A stretch of DNA of 64,000 nucleotides from Mesorhizobium sp. dw_380 (GCF_018588885.1 NZ_JAFFIW010000001.1:269686-333685); one strand, 5' to 3'. Positions 54,752 through 64,000 are shown, counted from the first letter of the stretch. Notes: generated by a model from the sequence alone, not told the origin. Program-made: numbers and translations.

Positions 54752-56221
54752 TTATTTGTCGGTGACGATCTTGACCTTGTCGCCGGCCGAAACCGCGGCT
54801 CCCGGCGACAGCGCGTTGAGCACGCGGAACAGGTCGAGCTTGCGGTCGACGCCGACCATCTGCGCGGCGAGCGAGCCCATGGTCTGCCCTGGCTGCACGG
54901 TGAGCACGCGGATATGCAGCGGCTTCAAGGCCGCCTTCTCAGCAGCGCTCAGGATACGGAACGACCCGCTGACCGAGCGTGCAACCGTTTCCAGCGAGGT
55001 GCTGGCGGAGGGTGCCGCGGTCAGCAGCCGGTAGACCTGGCCGCCGGCACGGATCACCGCAATGTCGAACTGCCAGCCTTCGGCGCCGGCATGCGCGGTC
55101 GCGGCCTCGTTGCCGTTGATGGTTTCCTGCTTGACGGTGCTGTCGTCGAGACCAGCCACCCAGCCGCTGCGGATATAGTCGGTCAAGGCGCGGTTCTTGT
55201 CGATCGAAACGCCGTCGAAGCGGATCGCTATGTCGCCCGGCCCGGTCGCCGTCACCGCCGCCGCCGAATTGTCGATGATGAACCCGTCCGGCACCGTGAA
55301 TGACACGCCGAGGCCTGGATGCAGGAAGGTCTCGCCCCGCACATAGCCTTCCTCCGGCGTGTCGCCATAGAGCAGGCCGTCTACGCCTGCGAGGAAGGAA
55401 TCGCGGTCGCGCGTGCCGACGCCGGGCGCGCCGAATTGGCGGGCGTGGCGCTGCGCCAGGTCGATGCGCTGCGGCGTGTTGGGATGGGTGGCCAGGAAGT
55501 CGAGGCTGGCGTCGGTGGCGCCGCTGATCGAGCGGAAATCGGTGTAGGCCGACATCGACTGCAGGAAGCGGCCGGCCGCGTAGGGGTCGTAGCCAGCTTC
55601 GCCGATCGACTTGATGCCGATGGCATCGGCCTCAAGTTCCTGGTTGCGCGAGAACTGCGCCAGCCTGAGCTTGCCGCGGATCAGTGCCGCCTTGGCGGTC
55701 GGGCTGTCGCCCAGCACATCCGAGACCACCTTGGTCGCCAGGCCTTCTTCGGCCTCCAGCTGCTGGCGCTGCAGGCCGTGATTGGCGGTGACGTGGCCCA
55801 TCTCATGCGCGATGACAGCGGCAAGCTCGGACGAATCATTGGCCAGCGCCAGCAGACCGCGTGTGATGTAGAGATAGCCGCCCGGCAGAGCGAAGGCGTT
55901 GACGTTGGGCGAATTGAGGATGGTGATGCGGTAGGTCTGGGTCGGGTTCGCCGACACCACAGTCAGGTTGCCGACCACCTTGGCGACCATGCGCTCCAGC
56001 TTGGGATCGGAATACTCGCCGCCATAGGTGGCAAGGATGCGCGGATGTTGCGCCTTGGCCAGCTCGGCGAGCTTGTTGTTGGCGGCGACATTGTCGACCG
56101 TGATCGGCTTGTCGGACGGCTGGAAGCCGGATTCCTGGACCGCCGGAGGCGTGAACATCTGACAGCTTGCCAAGGCCACGGCAAAACCAGCCAGCGCCAG
56201 AAAGCGCGCCAGCGGATTCAA
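54752..56221 (-). CDS. M48-family metalloprotease, lipoprotein, with LysM-like tail
   Basis: A 489-residue protein. The signal peptide ends in a lipobox (VALASC), so it is membrane-anchored in the periplasm. The zinc-protease motif is VIAHEMGHVTANH (about residues 137-149), followed by the third ligand region NQELEADAIGIKSIGEAGYD. The C-terminus (LTVQPGQTMGSLAAQMVGVD, then LNALSPGAAVSAGDKVKIV) looks like a LysM-type peptidoglycan-binding module. It resembles BepA/YfgC-like proteases that service the outer membrane. Regulation is unknown. Confidence 0.9.
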   Translation of the reverse strand: MNPLARFLALAGFAVALASCQMFTPPAVQESGFQPSDKPITVDNVAANNKLAELAKAQHPRILATYGGEYSDPKLERMVAKVVGNLTVVSANPTQTYRITILNSPNVNAFALPGGYLYITRGLLALANDSSELAAVIAHEMGHVTANHGLQRQQLEAEEGLATKVVSDVLGDSPTAKAALIRGKLRLAQFSRNQELEADAIGIKSIGEAGYDPYAAGRFLQSMSAYTDFRSISGATDASLDFLATHPNTPQRIDLAQRHARQFGAPGVGTRDRDSFLAGVDGLLYGDTPEEGYVRGETFLHPGLGVSFTVPDGFIIDNSAAAVTATGPGDIAIRFDGVSIDKNRALTDYIRSGWVAGLDDSTVKQETINGNEAATAHAGAEGWQFDIAVIRAGGQVYRLLTAAPSASTSLETVARSVSGSFRILSAAEKAALKPLHIRVLTVQPGQTMGSLAAQMVGVDRKLDLFRVLNALSPGAAVSAGDKVKIVTDK

Positions 56222-56482
56222 TCTTGGTCTGTCAACGCCGATCGCCAGAACGGCTTCCTTTCAGGTCCCGACGCATGATCACGAAAATCGGGGGCGATCT
56301 TCGGAACCTGTCATGCGCAAAAACAAAACTTCTACAGCATCCGTCACGCGTCCCTCGGGGCGTGCGGCGGATGCTGCAGGCAAATCACGGCCTGTGCCGG
56401 ACCGGTATTGAGCGGACCTAGCCACACTACTCCAGTCATGGCAAGCAAGCGCCTCATCGCCCGAACCCGGTTTGACCGTAAA

Positions 56483-57265
56483 TTATGTCCGCTTCCGGGC
56501 AATATCTCGTGATACGGCATCCCCGGCACCTGCGCCGATATAGCGCCGGAAGGCTTGCGGACCAGCCCCGGCAAAAAAATCCTTCGCCTTGCCGGTGGCC
56601 GCGACAATACCGTCGTCCAGGAACACCACATTCTGAGCGATCCGGCGGGCATCTTCAGGCTGGTGCGTGACAAACAGCACCGTCATGCCCCGCTCGGCAT
56701 GAACGGCCGCGACCAGATCCAGCATGTCGTCGCGCAAGGCAGGCCCGAGTGAGGCGAAGGGTTCGTCGAGCAGGAGCACCGGCCTGTCGCGCACCAGCAC
56801 CCGTGTCAGCGCAACGCGCTGCCGTTCGCCGCCGGAGAGTTCGCGCGGCAGACGCTTCTCCTTGCCGGCAAGGCCGGTGCGCGCCAGCGCGCCAGCGATA
56901 TCAGCGCGGTCGGCTTCGGTCAGTCGCAGCGATGGCGAGCGGCCGAGCCCGACATTCTGCTCGACGGAAAGATGGGCGAAGAGGTTGTTTTCCTGGAACA
57001 CCATCGACACCGGCCGCGCTGCCGGCCGCGCGGCGCTGACATCGGCGCCGCCGATCAGCACATGGCCGGACCGGGGCGTCTCGAAGCCGGCGACCAGATT
57101 GAGCAGCGTCGACTTGCCCGAGCCGCTCGGCCCCATGATGGCGGTGATTTCCGCTGCGGCGAACGCAACATCGAAGGCCAGCGGCGCCTCGCCCTCGCCA
57201 TAGCTGAACGAAACCTTGTCCAGCCGCACCGGAGCACCCTTCCTGCCAGTTGCCCCGTCAGACAT
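56483..57265 (-). CDS. thiQ: thiamine ABC transporter ATPase ThiQ
   Basis: A 260-residue ABC ATPase. Walker A is GPSGSGKST (about residues 45-53), signature [15 protein letters not shown], Walker [19 protein letters not shown]. The ATG at 57265 ([20 protein letters not shown]) overlaps the thiP stop by 8 bp. It is the last gene of the thiBPQ operon. The 261-bp stretch downstream to the M48 gene has nothing I recognise. Confidence 0.93.
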   Translation of the reverse strand: MSDGATGRKGAPVRLDKVSFSYGEGEAPLAFDVAFAAAEITAIMGPSGSGKSTLLNLVAGFETPRSGHVLIGGADVSAARPAARPVSMVFQENNLFAHLSVEQNVGLGRSPSLRLTEADRADIAGALARTGLAGKEKRLPRELSGGERQRVALTRVLVRDRPVLLLDEPFASLGPALRDDMLDLVAAVHAERGMTVLFVTHQPEDARRIAQNVVFLDDGIVAATGKAKDFFAGAGPQAFRRYIGAGAGDAVSRDIARKRT

Positions 57266-58976
57266 CGCGGGCCATTTCCTTTCCCAGCCGATCCGCGGCC
57301 AGGACCAGCGCCAGGCAAACCAGGCCGAGCAACAGTGCCAGGCCGGCGGCGTCCGCGGTGCGGTAGCTGCCCATGCGCGCCAGCAGAAGGTAGGGCAATG
57401 TCTGCACGGAATCACTGCCGAACAGCGCGATGACGCCGAGATCGCCAAGCGACAGCGCCATGGCGAAAGCGAAGGCGGTGGCGAGTGGACGCCGCAGCGA
57501 CGGCCAATCGACCAGCCGCAGCCTTGCCCAGCCGGAAATGCCGAGCTGCGCGCAGAGCCGTTCGTGACGTTCGCTTGCCGCATCATAGGCGGGGCGGACG
57601 GCGCGCAGCGCGAACGGCATCGCCATGACAGCATTGACGGTGACGACCATGACCGGAGCGATGGCAAAGACGTCGCCGAAATGGCGCAGCAGCAGGAACC
57701 AGCCCGCGCCGACGACGATCGGCGGCACGACCAGGACGAACCCGGCGCCGGTATCCGTGGCATGTTCGAGCAATGTGCTGGGGCCGGCGCGGCGGTTCAA
57801 CGCCAGCGCCCGGCGCGCCATGGTCAATGCCAGCGACAGCATCACCGAAAGCAGCGCCGACAGAAAGGCCAGCACCGCGCTGGTCAGTGTCGCCTGCCGG
57901 ACAGTGGCCTCGCCGGCGAGCCGGCCGAGATCGGCGCCCAAGCCGGCGATCACCGTGGCTGCCATCGGTCCAGCAACGAACAGCAGCGCGAGTGCGATGA
58001 GCGCGGCGTTCAGCGAGGTCTCGGTCCGGTTGACCGAGAGATAGCGGCGCGGCGCAACCGGCAGGTTGGTGTCGCCGACGACGTTCACGCCAAGTCGCGT
58101 CAGCGCCAGCACCACGACAAAGGTCAGCGCGATCTGCAGCAATGTCAGGGTGACGGCTCGCGCGGGATCGAAATCGAAGCGCAGCGCCTGATAGATGCCG
58201 ACTTCCAGCGTCGTCGCGGCCGGTCCGCCGCCGAGCGTCAGCACGATGGTGAACGATGTGATGCAGAGCATGAAGACGAGCCCGGCGACTCCGGGAAAGG
58301 CGGCGCGCAACGTCGGCCATTCGATCAGCCGGAACGCCGGCCGAGCGCCCATGCCAAGCTGGCTCGCCAGCCGCCATTGGTCGGCTGGTATGGTCTGCAG
58401 CGCCTCGAGGAATAGCCGCACGCTGAGCGGCAGGTTGAAGAAGACATGGGCGACGAGAATGCCCGATAGGCCGTAGATCCCCGGCCAGCCCTGGCCGCCG
58501 GCCGCGCTGAACAGGCCGGCGAAATAGCCGGCGCGGCCGTAGAGCGCCAGTATGCCGAGCGCCGCGACGATCGCCGGCAGCGCCAGCGGCACGGCGAAGA
58601 GCTGCAGGATGAAGGCGCGGCCCAGGAAGCGCGGATGCCGCGACAGGGCGCGTGCAACGAACAATGCCGGGATGACCGAAAGCAGGGTCGACAGCGCCGC
58701 TTGCCAGAGCGTGAAGCGCACCACGCGCAAGAGGTAGGGATCGAAGGCTGCCAGGGCGCCCGAGAAATCATGGGCGCCTTCGACAAGCAGCCCGGCAAAC
58801 GCGCCGCCGATCAGCAGCGTGATCGCGGCAAGCGCGATGATGCCGGCGGCGATACGGTGGTCAGACGCGCGTCTTCCACCCTCCCCCTTGTGGGGAGGGT
58901 CGGAGCGCGGATGCCGCGAAGCGGTATCCGCGAGCCGGGGTGGGGGTGAGGCAGTGCTCAGCGTCGCAGCCCCCAC
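57258..58976 (-). CDS. thiP: thiamine ABC transporter permease ThiP
   Basis: A 572-residue (from the longest start) two-lobe permease with about twelve membrane helices and two EAA loops ([20 protein letters not shown] and [20 protein letters not shown]). The family protein proper begins near [20 protein letters not shown]. The only start seen upstream is a GTG at 58976, and the 33 residues from there to this point are encoded by a family C repeat (58878-59024). The real start may be a rarer codon. It carries thiamine, thiamine phosphate or TPP from ThiB across the inner membrane. Confidence 0.9.
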   Translation of the reverse strand: MGAATLSTASPPPRLADTASRHPRSDPPHKGEGGRRASDHRIAAGIIALAAITLLIGGAFAGLLVEGAHDFSGALAAFDPYLLRVVRFTLWQAALSTLLSVIPALFVARALSRHPRFLGRAFILQLFAVPLALPAIVAALGILALYGRAGYFAGLFSAAGGQGWPGIYGLSGILVAHVFFNLPLSVRLFLEALQTIPADQWRLASQLGMGARPAFRLIEWPTLRAAFPGVAGLVFMLCITSFTIVLTLGGGPAATTLEVGIYQALRFDFDPARAVTLTLLQIALTFVVVLALTRLGVNVVGDTNLPVAPRRYLSVNRTETSLNAALIALALLFVAGPMAATVIAGLGADLGRLAGEATVRQATLTSAVLAFLSALLSVMLSLALTMARRALALNRRAGPSTLLEHATDTGAGFVLVVPPIVVGAGWFLLLRHFGDVFAIAPVMVVTVNAVMAMPFALRAVRPAYDAASERHERLCAQLGISGWARLRLVDWPSLRRPLATAFAFAMALSLGDLGVIALFGSDSVQTLPYLLLARMGSYRTADAAGLALLLGLVCLALVLAADRLGKEMARDV

Positions 58977-59024
58977 CCCGCTCCGCTTCGCGGATCGACC
59001 CTCCCCACAAGGGGGAGGGTGAGG
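58878..59024. repeat. family C repeat, copy 3, between thiB and thiP
   Basis: It opens ACCCTCCCCCTTGTGGGGAG, with an inner GGATGCCGCGAAGCGGTATCC hairpin region and GCCCCCACCCCG, and closes GACCCTCCCCACAAGGGGGA with GGGTGAGG. It starts just upstream of the thiP core and ends 8 bp before the thiB stop. It matches copies 1 and 2 in block order. It supplies the start codon and first 33 codons of the thiP frame. Confidence 0.88.
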
Positions 59025-59031
59025 TGCGCGC

Positions 59032-60039
59032 TCATTTGCTCATCACCGCCAGCCATTCATCCACCCATGCCTTGCGGTTGGCGGCGACCTCTTGCGGGCT
59101 GAACAGCAAGGTCTTGGTCGGCTTGACCAGTTTGTCGAAGGCCGGGTTGAGCGGCTTGTCGGTCTTGCCGGCCGGGAACATCCAGTTGGTCTCCGGAATA
59201 GCGTCCTGGAATTTCGGTCCGGTCATGAAGGCTATGAATTTCGCGGCCAGCGGGTTCTTGGCGCCCGTGGTGGTGATGCCGGCGACCTCGATCTGCAGAT
59301 ATTCGCCTTCTTCAAAGGACGCCGCCTGGTAGCGCTGCGTATTCTCGGCGACCATGTGATAGGCCGGCGAGGTCGTGTAGGACAGCACCATCGGCGCCTC
59401 GCCCTTGGTGAACAGGCCATAGGCCTCGCTCCAGCCCGGCGTCACGGTCAGCACCTTCGCCTTGAGCTTGGCCCAGGCTTCCGGCGCCTTGTCGCCATAG
59501 ACCGACTTCACCCACAACAGCAGGCCGAGACCGGGGGTCGAGGTGCGCGGATCCTGGATGACGATCTTGTCGTCGGCACTGCCCTCGACCAGCTCCTTCA
59601 GGCTCTTGGGCGGCGTCTTCAGCTTTTCGGTGTCATAGACGACAGCGAAATAGCCGTAGTCGAAGGGAACGAAGGTATCGTCGCTCCAGCCGCCCGGCAC
59701 ATTGACATCCGTGACCGCGCCATGCGGGGTAAACAGGCCGGAAGCCTTGGCATCGGCGGTGAGATTTGTGTCGAGACCGAGCACGATATCGGCCTTGGTC
59801 GATGCCCCTTCGAGCTTGACGCGGTTGAGCAGGGCCACACCATCGGCGACCGAGACGAACTCGACATCGCAGCCGCACTCGGCCTCGAATTCCTTCTTCA
59901 CCACGGGACCCGGACCCCAGTCGGCGGTGAAGCTCTCATAGGTGTAGACGGTGAGCTTGTCCTTGGCAAAAGCCGGCCCGGACAGCGCCACAACCAGTGC
60001 TGAAGCAGCTGAAGCAAGAGAGTATAAGAGCGTGCGCAT
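59032..60039 (-). CDS. thiB: thiamine ABC transporter substrate-binding protein ThiB
   Basis: A 335-residue periplasmic binding protein with a Sec signal ([20 protein letters not shown]). Conserved stretches of the ThiB family include [32 protein letters not shown] and [15 protein letters not shown]. The ATG at 60039 lies downstream of the TPP riboswitch. It captures thiamine and thiamine phosphates for ThiPQ. Confidence 0.95.
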   Translation of the reverse strand: MRTLLYSLASAASALVVALSGPAFAKDKLTVYTYESFTADWGPGPVVKKEFEAECGCDVEFVSVADGVALLNRVKLEGASTKADIVLGLDTNLTADAKASGLFTPHGAVTDVNVPGGWSDDTFVPFDYGYFAVVYDTEKLKTPPKSLKELVEGSADDKIVIQDPRTSTPGLGLLLWVKSVYGDKAPEAWAKLKAKVLTVTPGWSEAYGLFTKGEAPMVLSYTTSPAYHMVAENTQRYQAASFEEGEYLQIEVAGITTTGAKNPLAAKFIAFMTGPKFQDAIPETNWMFPAGKTDKPLNPAFDKLVKPTKTLLFSPQEVAANRKAWVDEWLAVMSK

Positions 60040-60097
60040 CGGCGCCTCCTTCGTTCGTGTGACAAGGAATTGAGGCGTCGGACTATCCGAAACGTCT

Positions 60098-60190
60098 AAT
60101 CCCTCCGCCGGTACAAACCGGATCAGGTTCAGCGGGTTGGCGAGACTGCCTCTCAGCCGGTCCGCGAAGATCGCGTCCGGCACCCCGTTA
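60098..60190 (-). promoter_or_regulatory. TPP riboswitch (thi-box aptamer)
   Basis: On the minus strand, ACGGGGTGCC at the 5' side, GGCTGAGAGGC in the centre, ACCCGCTGAACCTGATCCGG and a closing GTACCGGCGGAGGGA are the hallmark sequence of the TPP aptamer (given in parts). It lies 58 bp upstream of the thiB start. TPP binding is expected to switch off thiBPQ, probably by blocking translation or transcription; no obvious U-rich terminator is seen. Confidence 0.96.
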
Positions 60191-60284
60191 GAGCGTTTCG
60201 AGACATAGGCCCGGCCGACGAACCACGCAAGTGGGAGTTTGCCGCCTTCCGTTTCCCGTGCCGGGCTGGTAAGGGCGACAGGAT

Positions 60285-60929
60285 ATGAGCACATTCACCA
60301 TCCTGCTTGGCGGCGATCTCATCCGCACGCCCCGGCTCGACCGCCAGGTCGAAGGCTCGCGCGTCATCGCCGCCGACGCCGGCATCGGTCATGCACGGAT
60401 GCTGGGCCTTGTCCCGGAACTGTGGGTGGGTGACTTCGATTCCGTACCGGCCAATCTGCCTGACGATCTTGCCGCCGTCCCTCGCCAGACCTTCCCGGCG
60501 GAAAAGGACAAGACCGATGGCGAACTGGCGATCGCCGCGGCACTTGAACGCGGCGCAACCCGCCTTGTGCTGGCAGGAGCCTTCGGCGGCGAGCGCGCCG
60601 ATCATGCCTTCCTGCACCTGGCGCTCGGCCTGCGCCTGGCCGAGGCCGGAACGGACGTGCTGCTGACCAGCGGTGCACAGGAAGGCGTGCCCCTGCTGCA
60701 CGGCATAGCCGGTTTCGACTATGCCGGCGGCACGCTGTTTTCGATTCTCGGCTTTTCCGACCTTGCCGGCCTGACCGTCACCGGCGCCAAATGGCCGCTG
60801 AACCAGGTCGAAGTGGCTTTCGGGTCGTCACTGACCATTTCCAACGAGGTCAAGGGCCATCTCGAAATCGCGCTCGGCCGTGGCCGCGCGATGCTGCTCG
60901 CTCATCCCCATCCACTGCCTGAAAGCTGA
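60285..60929 (+). CDS. thiN: thiamine diphosphokinase
   Basis: A 214-residue enzyme transferring pyrophosphate from ATP to thiamine. Motifs: [31 protein letters not shown] and [14 protein letters not shown] (each stated in parts), typical of the TPK family. It makes TPP, the ligand of the neighbouring riboswitch, from thiamine brought in by ThiBPQ. It is divergent from thiB. The next gene follows after 1 bp. Confidence 0.92.
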   Translation: MSTFTILLGGDLIRTPRLDRQVEGSRVIAADAGIGHARMLGLVPELWVGDFDSVPANLPDDLAAVPRQTFPAEKDKTDGELAIAAALERGATRLVLAGAFGGERADHAFLHLALGLRLAEAGTDVLLTSGAQEGVPLLHGIAGFDYAGGTLFSILGFSDLAGLTVTGAKWPLNQVEVAFGSSLTISNEVKGHLEIALGRGRAMLLAHPHPLPES

Positions 60930-60930
60930 C

Positions 60931-62751
60931 ATGGCGCCGCCCCTTCTCAATCTCGACGGGATAAAGCTGACCTTTGGCGGCACGCCGCTACTCGACGGCG
61001 CCGCCTTGACCGCTTCGGCCGGCGACAAGATCGCGCTTGTCGGCCGCAACGGGTCGGGCAAGTCGACCCTGCTCAAGATCGCCGCCGACCTGATCGAACC
61101 GCAGGACGGCGAAGTCTTCCGCCAGCCTTCGGCGACCGTGCGCTATCTGCCGCAGATGCCCGACATGGAGGGCTTTGCCACCGTGCGCGCCTATGTCGAG
61201 GCAGGCCTTGGCCCCGCCGACGATCCCTACCGCGCCAGCTATCTGATGGAACATCTCGGCCTGTCGGGCGAGGAACGGCCGAACGATCTGTCGGGCGGCG
61301 AAGCCAGGCGTGCCGCGCTTGCCCGTGTCATGGCGCCGGAACCCGACATTCTGCTGCTTGATGAGCCGACCAATCATCTTGATTTGTCCGTCATCGAATG
61401 GCTGGAAGAAGAGCTTGTCCGCACCTCCTCGGCGCTCATCGTCATCTCCCACGACCGCCGCTTCCTCGAACGCGTGTCGCGCGCCACCGTCTGGCTCGAC
61501 CGTGGCCAGACGCGCAGGCTGGACAAGGGCTTTGGCCATTTCGAGGAATGGCGAGACCTGGTGCTGGAAGAGGAGGAGCGCGAGCAGCACAAGCTCGGCC
61601 GCCAGATCGTGCGCGAGGAACACTGGCTGCGCTATGGCGTCACGGCGCGGCGCAAGCGCAACATGCGACGTCTCGGCGAGTTGCAGACCATGCGCCAGCG
61701 CTTTCGTGGCCATCGCGGCGCCGAAGGATCGGCAACCATGGTGGCGAGCGACGCCGCCGAATCCGGCAAGCTGGTCATCGAGGCCAAAAACATCGAAAAG
61801 AGCTTTGGCGACCTCGCCGTGGTCAAAGGGTTCTCGACCCGCATCCAGCGCGGTGACCGCGTCGGCCTGGTCGGGCCGAACGGCGTCGGCAAGACGACGC
61901 TGCTGAAGATGCTGACCGGCGAACTGCAACCGGATGCCGGTTCGGTGCGGCTCGGCACCAATCTGGAGATCGCCACGCTCGACCAGAAGCGCGAGGCGGT
62001 GGACCCGCAGGAGACGCTGGCGCAATACCTCACCGACGGACGCGGCGAAAACCTCGTCATCAATGGCGAGCAGCGCCACGTCGTCTCCTACATGAAGGAT
62101 TTCCTGTTCAAGCCGGAGCAGGCCCGCACGCCGGTGCGCGAGCTTTCCGGCGGCGAGCGGGCGCGGCTGATCCTGGCGCGCGTGCTGGCGCGGCCGGCGA
62201 ACCTGCTCGTGCTCGATGAACCGACCAACGATCTCGACATGGAGACGCTGGAACTGCTGCAGGAACTGGTCGCCGGCTTTGCCGGCACCGTCATCCTGGT
62301 CAGCCACGACCGCGATTTCCTCGACCGCACCGTCACCAGCATCATCGCGCCGGACGGCGGCGGCCGCTGGATCGAATATGCCGGCGGCTATTCCGACATG
62401 CTGGCGCAGCGTGGCGGCACCAGGCTCGACGATCGCAAGGCGCGCGGCAAGGCTGAAGCCAGCGATACACCGGCGCCAGCCAGGAGCGAGCCGGCAGCAC
62501 CAAAAGGGCCGGCGAAGAAACTGTCGTTCAAGCAGAAATTCGCTTTGGACTCCTTGCCCAAGAAGATCGAGGCGGTGACGGCCTCGATTTCACGGTTGGA
62601 GAACAACATCGCCGACCCGGCCTATTACGAGCGCGATCCAGCCTCTTTCCAGAAGACCATCGCCGCCCTCGACAAGGAGCGTGCGACGCTGGCGGCACTG
62701 GAGGAAGAGTGGCTGGAACTGGAAATGTTGCGCGAGGAGATGGAAGGGTAG
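60931..62751 (+). CDS. ABC-F family ATPase (Uup-like)
   Basis: A 606-residue soluble protein with two ABC domains. The first: GRNGSGKST and LSGGEARRAALARV, with DEPTNHLDL. The second: GPNGVGKTT and LSGGERARLILARV, DEPTNDLDM. A helical linker lies between, and the C-terminus is a charged coiled coil (LPKKIEAVTASISRLENNIA), as in Uup and other translation-related ABC-F proteins. The frame continues upstream into thiN, so the ATG at 60931, 1 bp after the thiN stop, is chosen. It is cytoplasmic and probably acts on ribosomes. Confidence 0.93.
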   Translation: MAPPLLNLDGIKLTFGGTPLLDGAALTASAGDKIALVGRNGSGKSTLLKIAADLIEPQDGEVFRQPSATVRYLPQMPDMEGFATVRAYVEAGLGPADDPYRASYLMEHLGLSGEERPNDLSGGEARRAALARVMAPEPDILLLDEPTNHLDLSVIEWLEEELVRTSSALIVISHDRRFLERVSRATVWLDRGQTRRLDKGFGHFEEWRDLVLEEEEREQHKLGRQIVREEHWLRYGVTARRKRNMRRLGELQTMRQRFRGHRGAEGSATMVASDAAESGKLVIEAKNIEKSFGDLAVVKGFSTRIQRGDRVGLVGPNGVGKTTLLKMLTGELQPDAGSVRLGTNLEIATLDQKREAVDPQETLAQYLTDGRGENLVINGEQRHVVSYMKDFLFKPEQARTPVRELSGGERARLILARVLARPANLLVLDEPTNDLDMETLELLQELVAGFAGTVILVSHDRDFLDRTVTSIIAPDGGGRWIEYAGGYSDMLAQRGGTRLDDRKARGKAEASDTPAPARSEPAAPKGPAKKLSFKQKFALDSLPKKIEAVTASISRLENNIADPAYYERDPASFQKTIAALDKERATLAALEEEWLELEMLREEMEG

Positions 62752-62777
62752 GAGCGTTCGGCCGTAGCCAGTATTGC

Positions 62778-62814
62778 TTGATCCATTGTCGCGATGCGCA
62801 TACATTATGCGCAT
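62778..62814 (+). promoter_or_regulatory. ccdAB promoter with overlapping operator palindrome
   Basis: TTGATC (62778-62783), 17 bp, TACATT (62801-62806) is a plausible promoter. A perfect inverted repeat ATGCGCAT-N5-ATGCGCAT (62794-62814) covers the -10 box. Such placement is expected for autorepression by CcdA/CcdAB. Confidence 0.75.
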
Positions 62815-62829
62815 GTTGCGGAGGCTATT

Positions 62830-63072
62830 ATGCGTAAGATTGCCTTGAATGCGATCCGTCAGCCGGCAAATCTGTCGATCGATTCCAACCTCATGAGGGA
62901 AGCCAAGGGGCTTGATGTTAATGTCTCGCGCGCCGCGGAAGCTGGCATCGCGGAAGCGGTAGCGGCCGAAAAAACACGGCTGTGGAAGCTTGAGAACCGC
63001 GCCACGATGGATGCGTGGAACGACTACATCGAGAAACACGGCATCCCGTTGCAAGAGCACCGGCAATTCTGA
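62830..63072 (+). CDS. ccdA: type II antitoxin, CcdA family
   Basis: An 80-residue protein. The N-terminal ribbon-helix-helix (RKIALNAIRQPANLSIDSNL, then MREAKGLDVNVSRAAEAG) binds DNA. The C-terminal part (KLENRATMDAWNDYIEKHGI and PLQEHRQF) is the family's toxin-binding segment. The ATG at 62830 is directly after a GGAGG-like site and 16 bp behind the operator. The stop overlaps the ccdB start by one base. Confidence 0.88.
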   Translation: MRKIALNAIRQPANLSIDSNLMREAKGLDVNVSRAAEAGIAEAVAAEKTRLWKLENRATMDAWNDYIEKHGIPLQEHRQF

Positions 63073-63371
63073 TGCCCCGCTATGATGTCTTCGCCAGTCG
63101 CGTCGAAGGCAACTATTTGCTCGATGTTCAGTCCGACCTGCTCGACAATTTCAAGACGCGGCTAGTCGTGCCGCTGCTGCCGGTTGCAATGGTGCCGCCG
63201 CCGATGCGAAAGCTTCATCCGATTTTCGAGATCAACGGCCGGAAGCTGGTTATGGCGACACACCTGATTGCCACCGTTCCGGCAACCGAATTGGGTGAAA
63301 GTCGGCTGAATCTGACGAAGCATCACGACGACATTGTCGCCGCGCTCGACATGCTGTTCCAGGGTTTCTGA
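63072..63371 (+). CDS. ccdB: type II toxin, CcdB family (DNA gyrase poison)
   Basis: A 99-residue CcdB-like protein. It begins MPRYDVFASRVEGNYLLDVQ, and family residues are seen in RLVVPLLPVAMVPPPMRKLH and PIFEINGRKLVMATHLIATV. CcdB poisons DNA gyrase. The ATG overlaps the antitoxin stop. The gene is complete, so the pair looks intact. Confidence 0.9.
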   Translation: MPRYDVFASRVEGNYLLDVQSDLLDNFKTRLVVPLLPVAMVPPPMRKLHPIFEINGRKLVMATHLIATVPATELGESRLNLTKHHDDIVAALDMLFQGF

Positions 63372-63398
63372 CCGAAGGCGCCCGTTGCGCCGCCCTCC

Positions 63399-64000
63399 TC
63401 AACCCGCCGTCTTGGCCTGCCAGGCCTTGATCGCCTCGTCGAACACCTTCTCGCCGGGGATGCCCTTTTCCATCGTCAGCAGCGCCCGCCGGCCGGTCTT
63501 GTAGACCACCGGCACGTCGATCCAGTCCTGGCCGCGCAGCAAGGTCATGTTGGCGTCCTCGTCGGCCTTGGTGTCGTTGAGCGCGACGAGGAAGAAGCCG
63601 TCGGCGATCTTGGCCGGAATGCCGATCAGCGGGCTGCCGGCGTCCTGTTCGGAGCTCTTCATGGCGACGCGCAGGATGTTGTCGACACCGCCGCCTTCGA
63701 ACCCGTCGGGCGTCAGGAAGATCATCTCGATGATATGACTGGCCGGCAGGGTCTGATCGGTGTTGCGGCGGATGGTCATGCGCAACTGGATGTCCTTGCC
63801 GGGAATGGTCGCCTCGGCACGGATCGCGGGCTCGGGCGGCAGGTCGCCGCCGGGCGATTCCTGGACCAGCGACCAGACGATGCTGCCGGGCTCGGCCGAA
63901 CCTTGCGCTGTGCTGGTGCGCTCCTCATAGAAGATCGCCTTCTGGCCGACCGGAACCGAGGCTTGCGTTGCCGGAGCGGCGGCCGGGGCCGCCGGCGGGG
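63399..64000 (-). CDS. invasion-associated locus B (IalB) family protein, 3' part (start outside window)
   Basis: The frame is open to the right edge of the window. The visible part (about 200 residues) begins in an Ala/Pro-rich linker, then QKAIFYEERTSTAQ, MTIRRNTDQTLPASHIIEMI, FLVALNDTKADEDANMTLLR and DVPVVYKTGRRALLTMEKG, all typical of IalB proteins. IalB of Bartonella is linked to erythrocyte invasion, but in free-living Rhizobiales the family is widespread and its role is unknown. A signal peptide presumably lies in the missing part. It is convergent with ccdB. Confidence 0.88.
   Translation of the reverse strand, partial: PPAAPAAAPATQASVPVGQKAIFYEERTSTAQGSAEPGSIVWSLVQESPGGDLPPEPAIRAEATIPGKDIQLRMTIRRNTDQTLPASHIIEMIFLTPDGFEGGGVDNILRVAMKSSEQDAGSPLIGIPAKIADGFFLVALNDTKADEDANMTLLRGQDWIDVPVVYKTGRRALLTMEKGIPGEKVFDEAIKAWQAKTAG

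Overview
The window looks like a chromosomal stretch of a Rhizobiales alphaproteobacterium, most likely Mesorhizobium or a close relative. The evidence is high-GC coding sequence, a DUF680-type small secreted protein, an RpoH2-like sigma factor, DUF465, DUF1036 and DUF1244 proteins, an IalB-family protein, a Cys-less L36, a phaR/phaAB cluster, and short palindromic repeats of the kind scattered through rhizobial genomes. No rRNA, tRNA, CRISPR array, prophage or intact insertion sequence was seen. Both ends cut through genes: a hybrid histidine kinase on the left and an IalB-like protein on the right.

Layout. 0-6 kb: kinase, methyltransferase, lytic transglycosylase, ispG, and two divergent DUF465 miniproteins. 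6-12 kb: an IclR regulator divergent from a polar-amino-acid ABC operon that also carries a RidA protein and a SelA-like PLP enzyme, followed by a lower-GC orphan resembling DUF6985 proteins. 12.8-14.3 kb: an ECF sigma/anti-sigma pair. 14.5-21 kb: a sugar ABC operon (TIM-barrel isomerase, binding protein, ATPase, permease, RpiR regulator, PfkB kinase). 21-24 kb: purEK, an LprI-like protein, L36 and a TPR protein. 24-29 kb: hydrolase, pyruvate kinase/DUF1036, N-formylglutamate amidohydrolase/DUF1244. 29-38 kb: MFS and LysR genes, DUF680, a reductase-like protein, DUF3309 and an RND efflux pump. 38-45 kb: a carbon-storage neighbourhood with a patatin, two citrate-synthase-fold proteins (one fused to a DNA-binding domain), PhaR, PhaA and PhaB. 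45-51 kb: a Suv3-like helicase, S4 protein, ferredoxin FdxA and CarD. 51-56 kb: a second polar/cystine-type amino acid ABC operon, RpoH2 and an M48 lipoprotein protease. 56-63 kb: thiBPQ under a TPP riboswitch, divergent thiamine diphosphokinase, an ABC-F ATPase, and a ccdAB toxin-antitoxin pair with a visible operator.

The most unusual signal is the repeat content. Four families are visible. Family A (3 copies) is two hairpins joined by a conserved linker. Family B (2 copies, opposite orientation) is about 175 bp. Family C (3 copies) is GC-rich with CCCTCCCC-type ends. The fourth is a pair of inverted arrays built from heptamers. Several copies take part in coding: a family A copy supplies the N-terminus of the transglycosylase, another overlaps the IclR stop codon, a family C copy is read in frame inside the helicase, and another carries the only start codon seen for thiP. 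All four ABC operons have a strong hairpin or inverted-repeat element directly after the binding-protein gene, which suggests a shared mRNA-level control of transporter stoichiometry. The most interesting proteins are the two adjacent citrate-synthase-fold paralogues, which carry different active-site substitutions. No clearly new multi-gene system was recognised.
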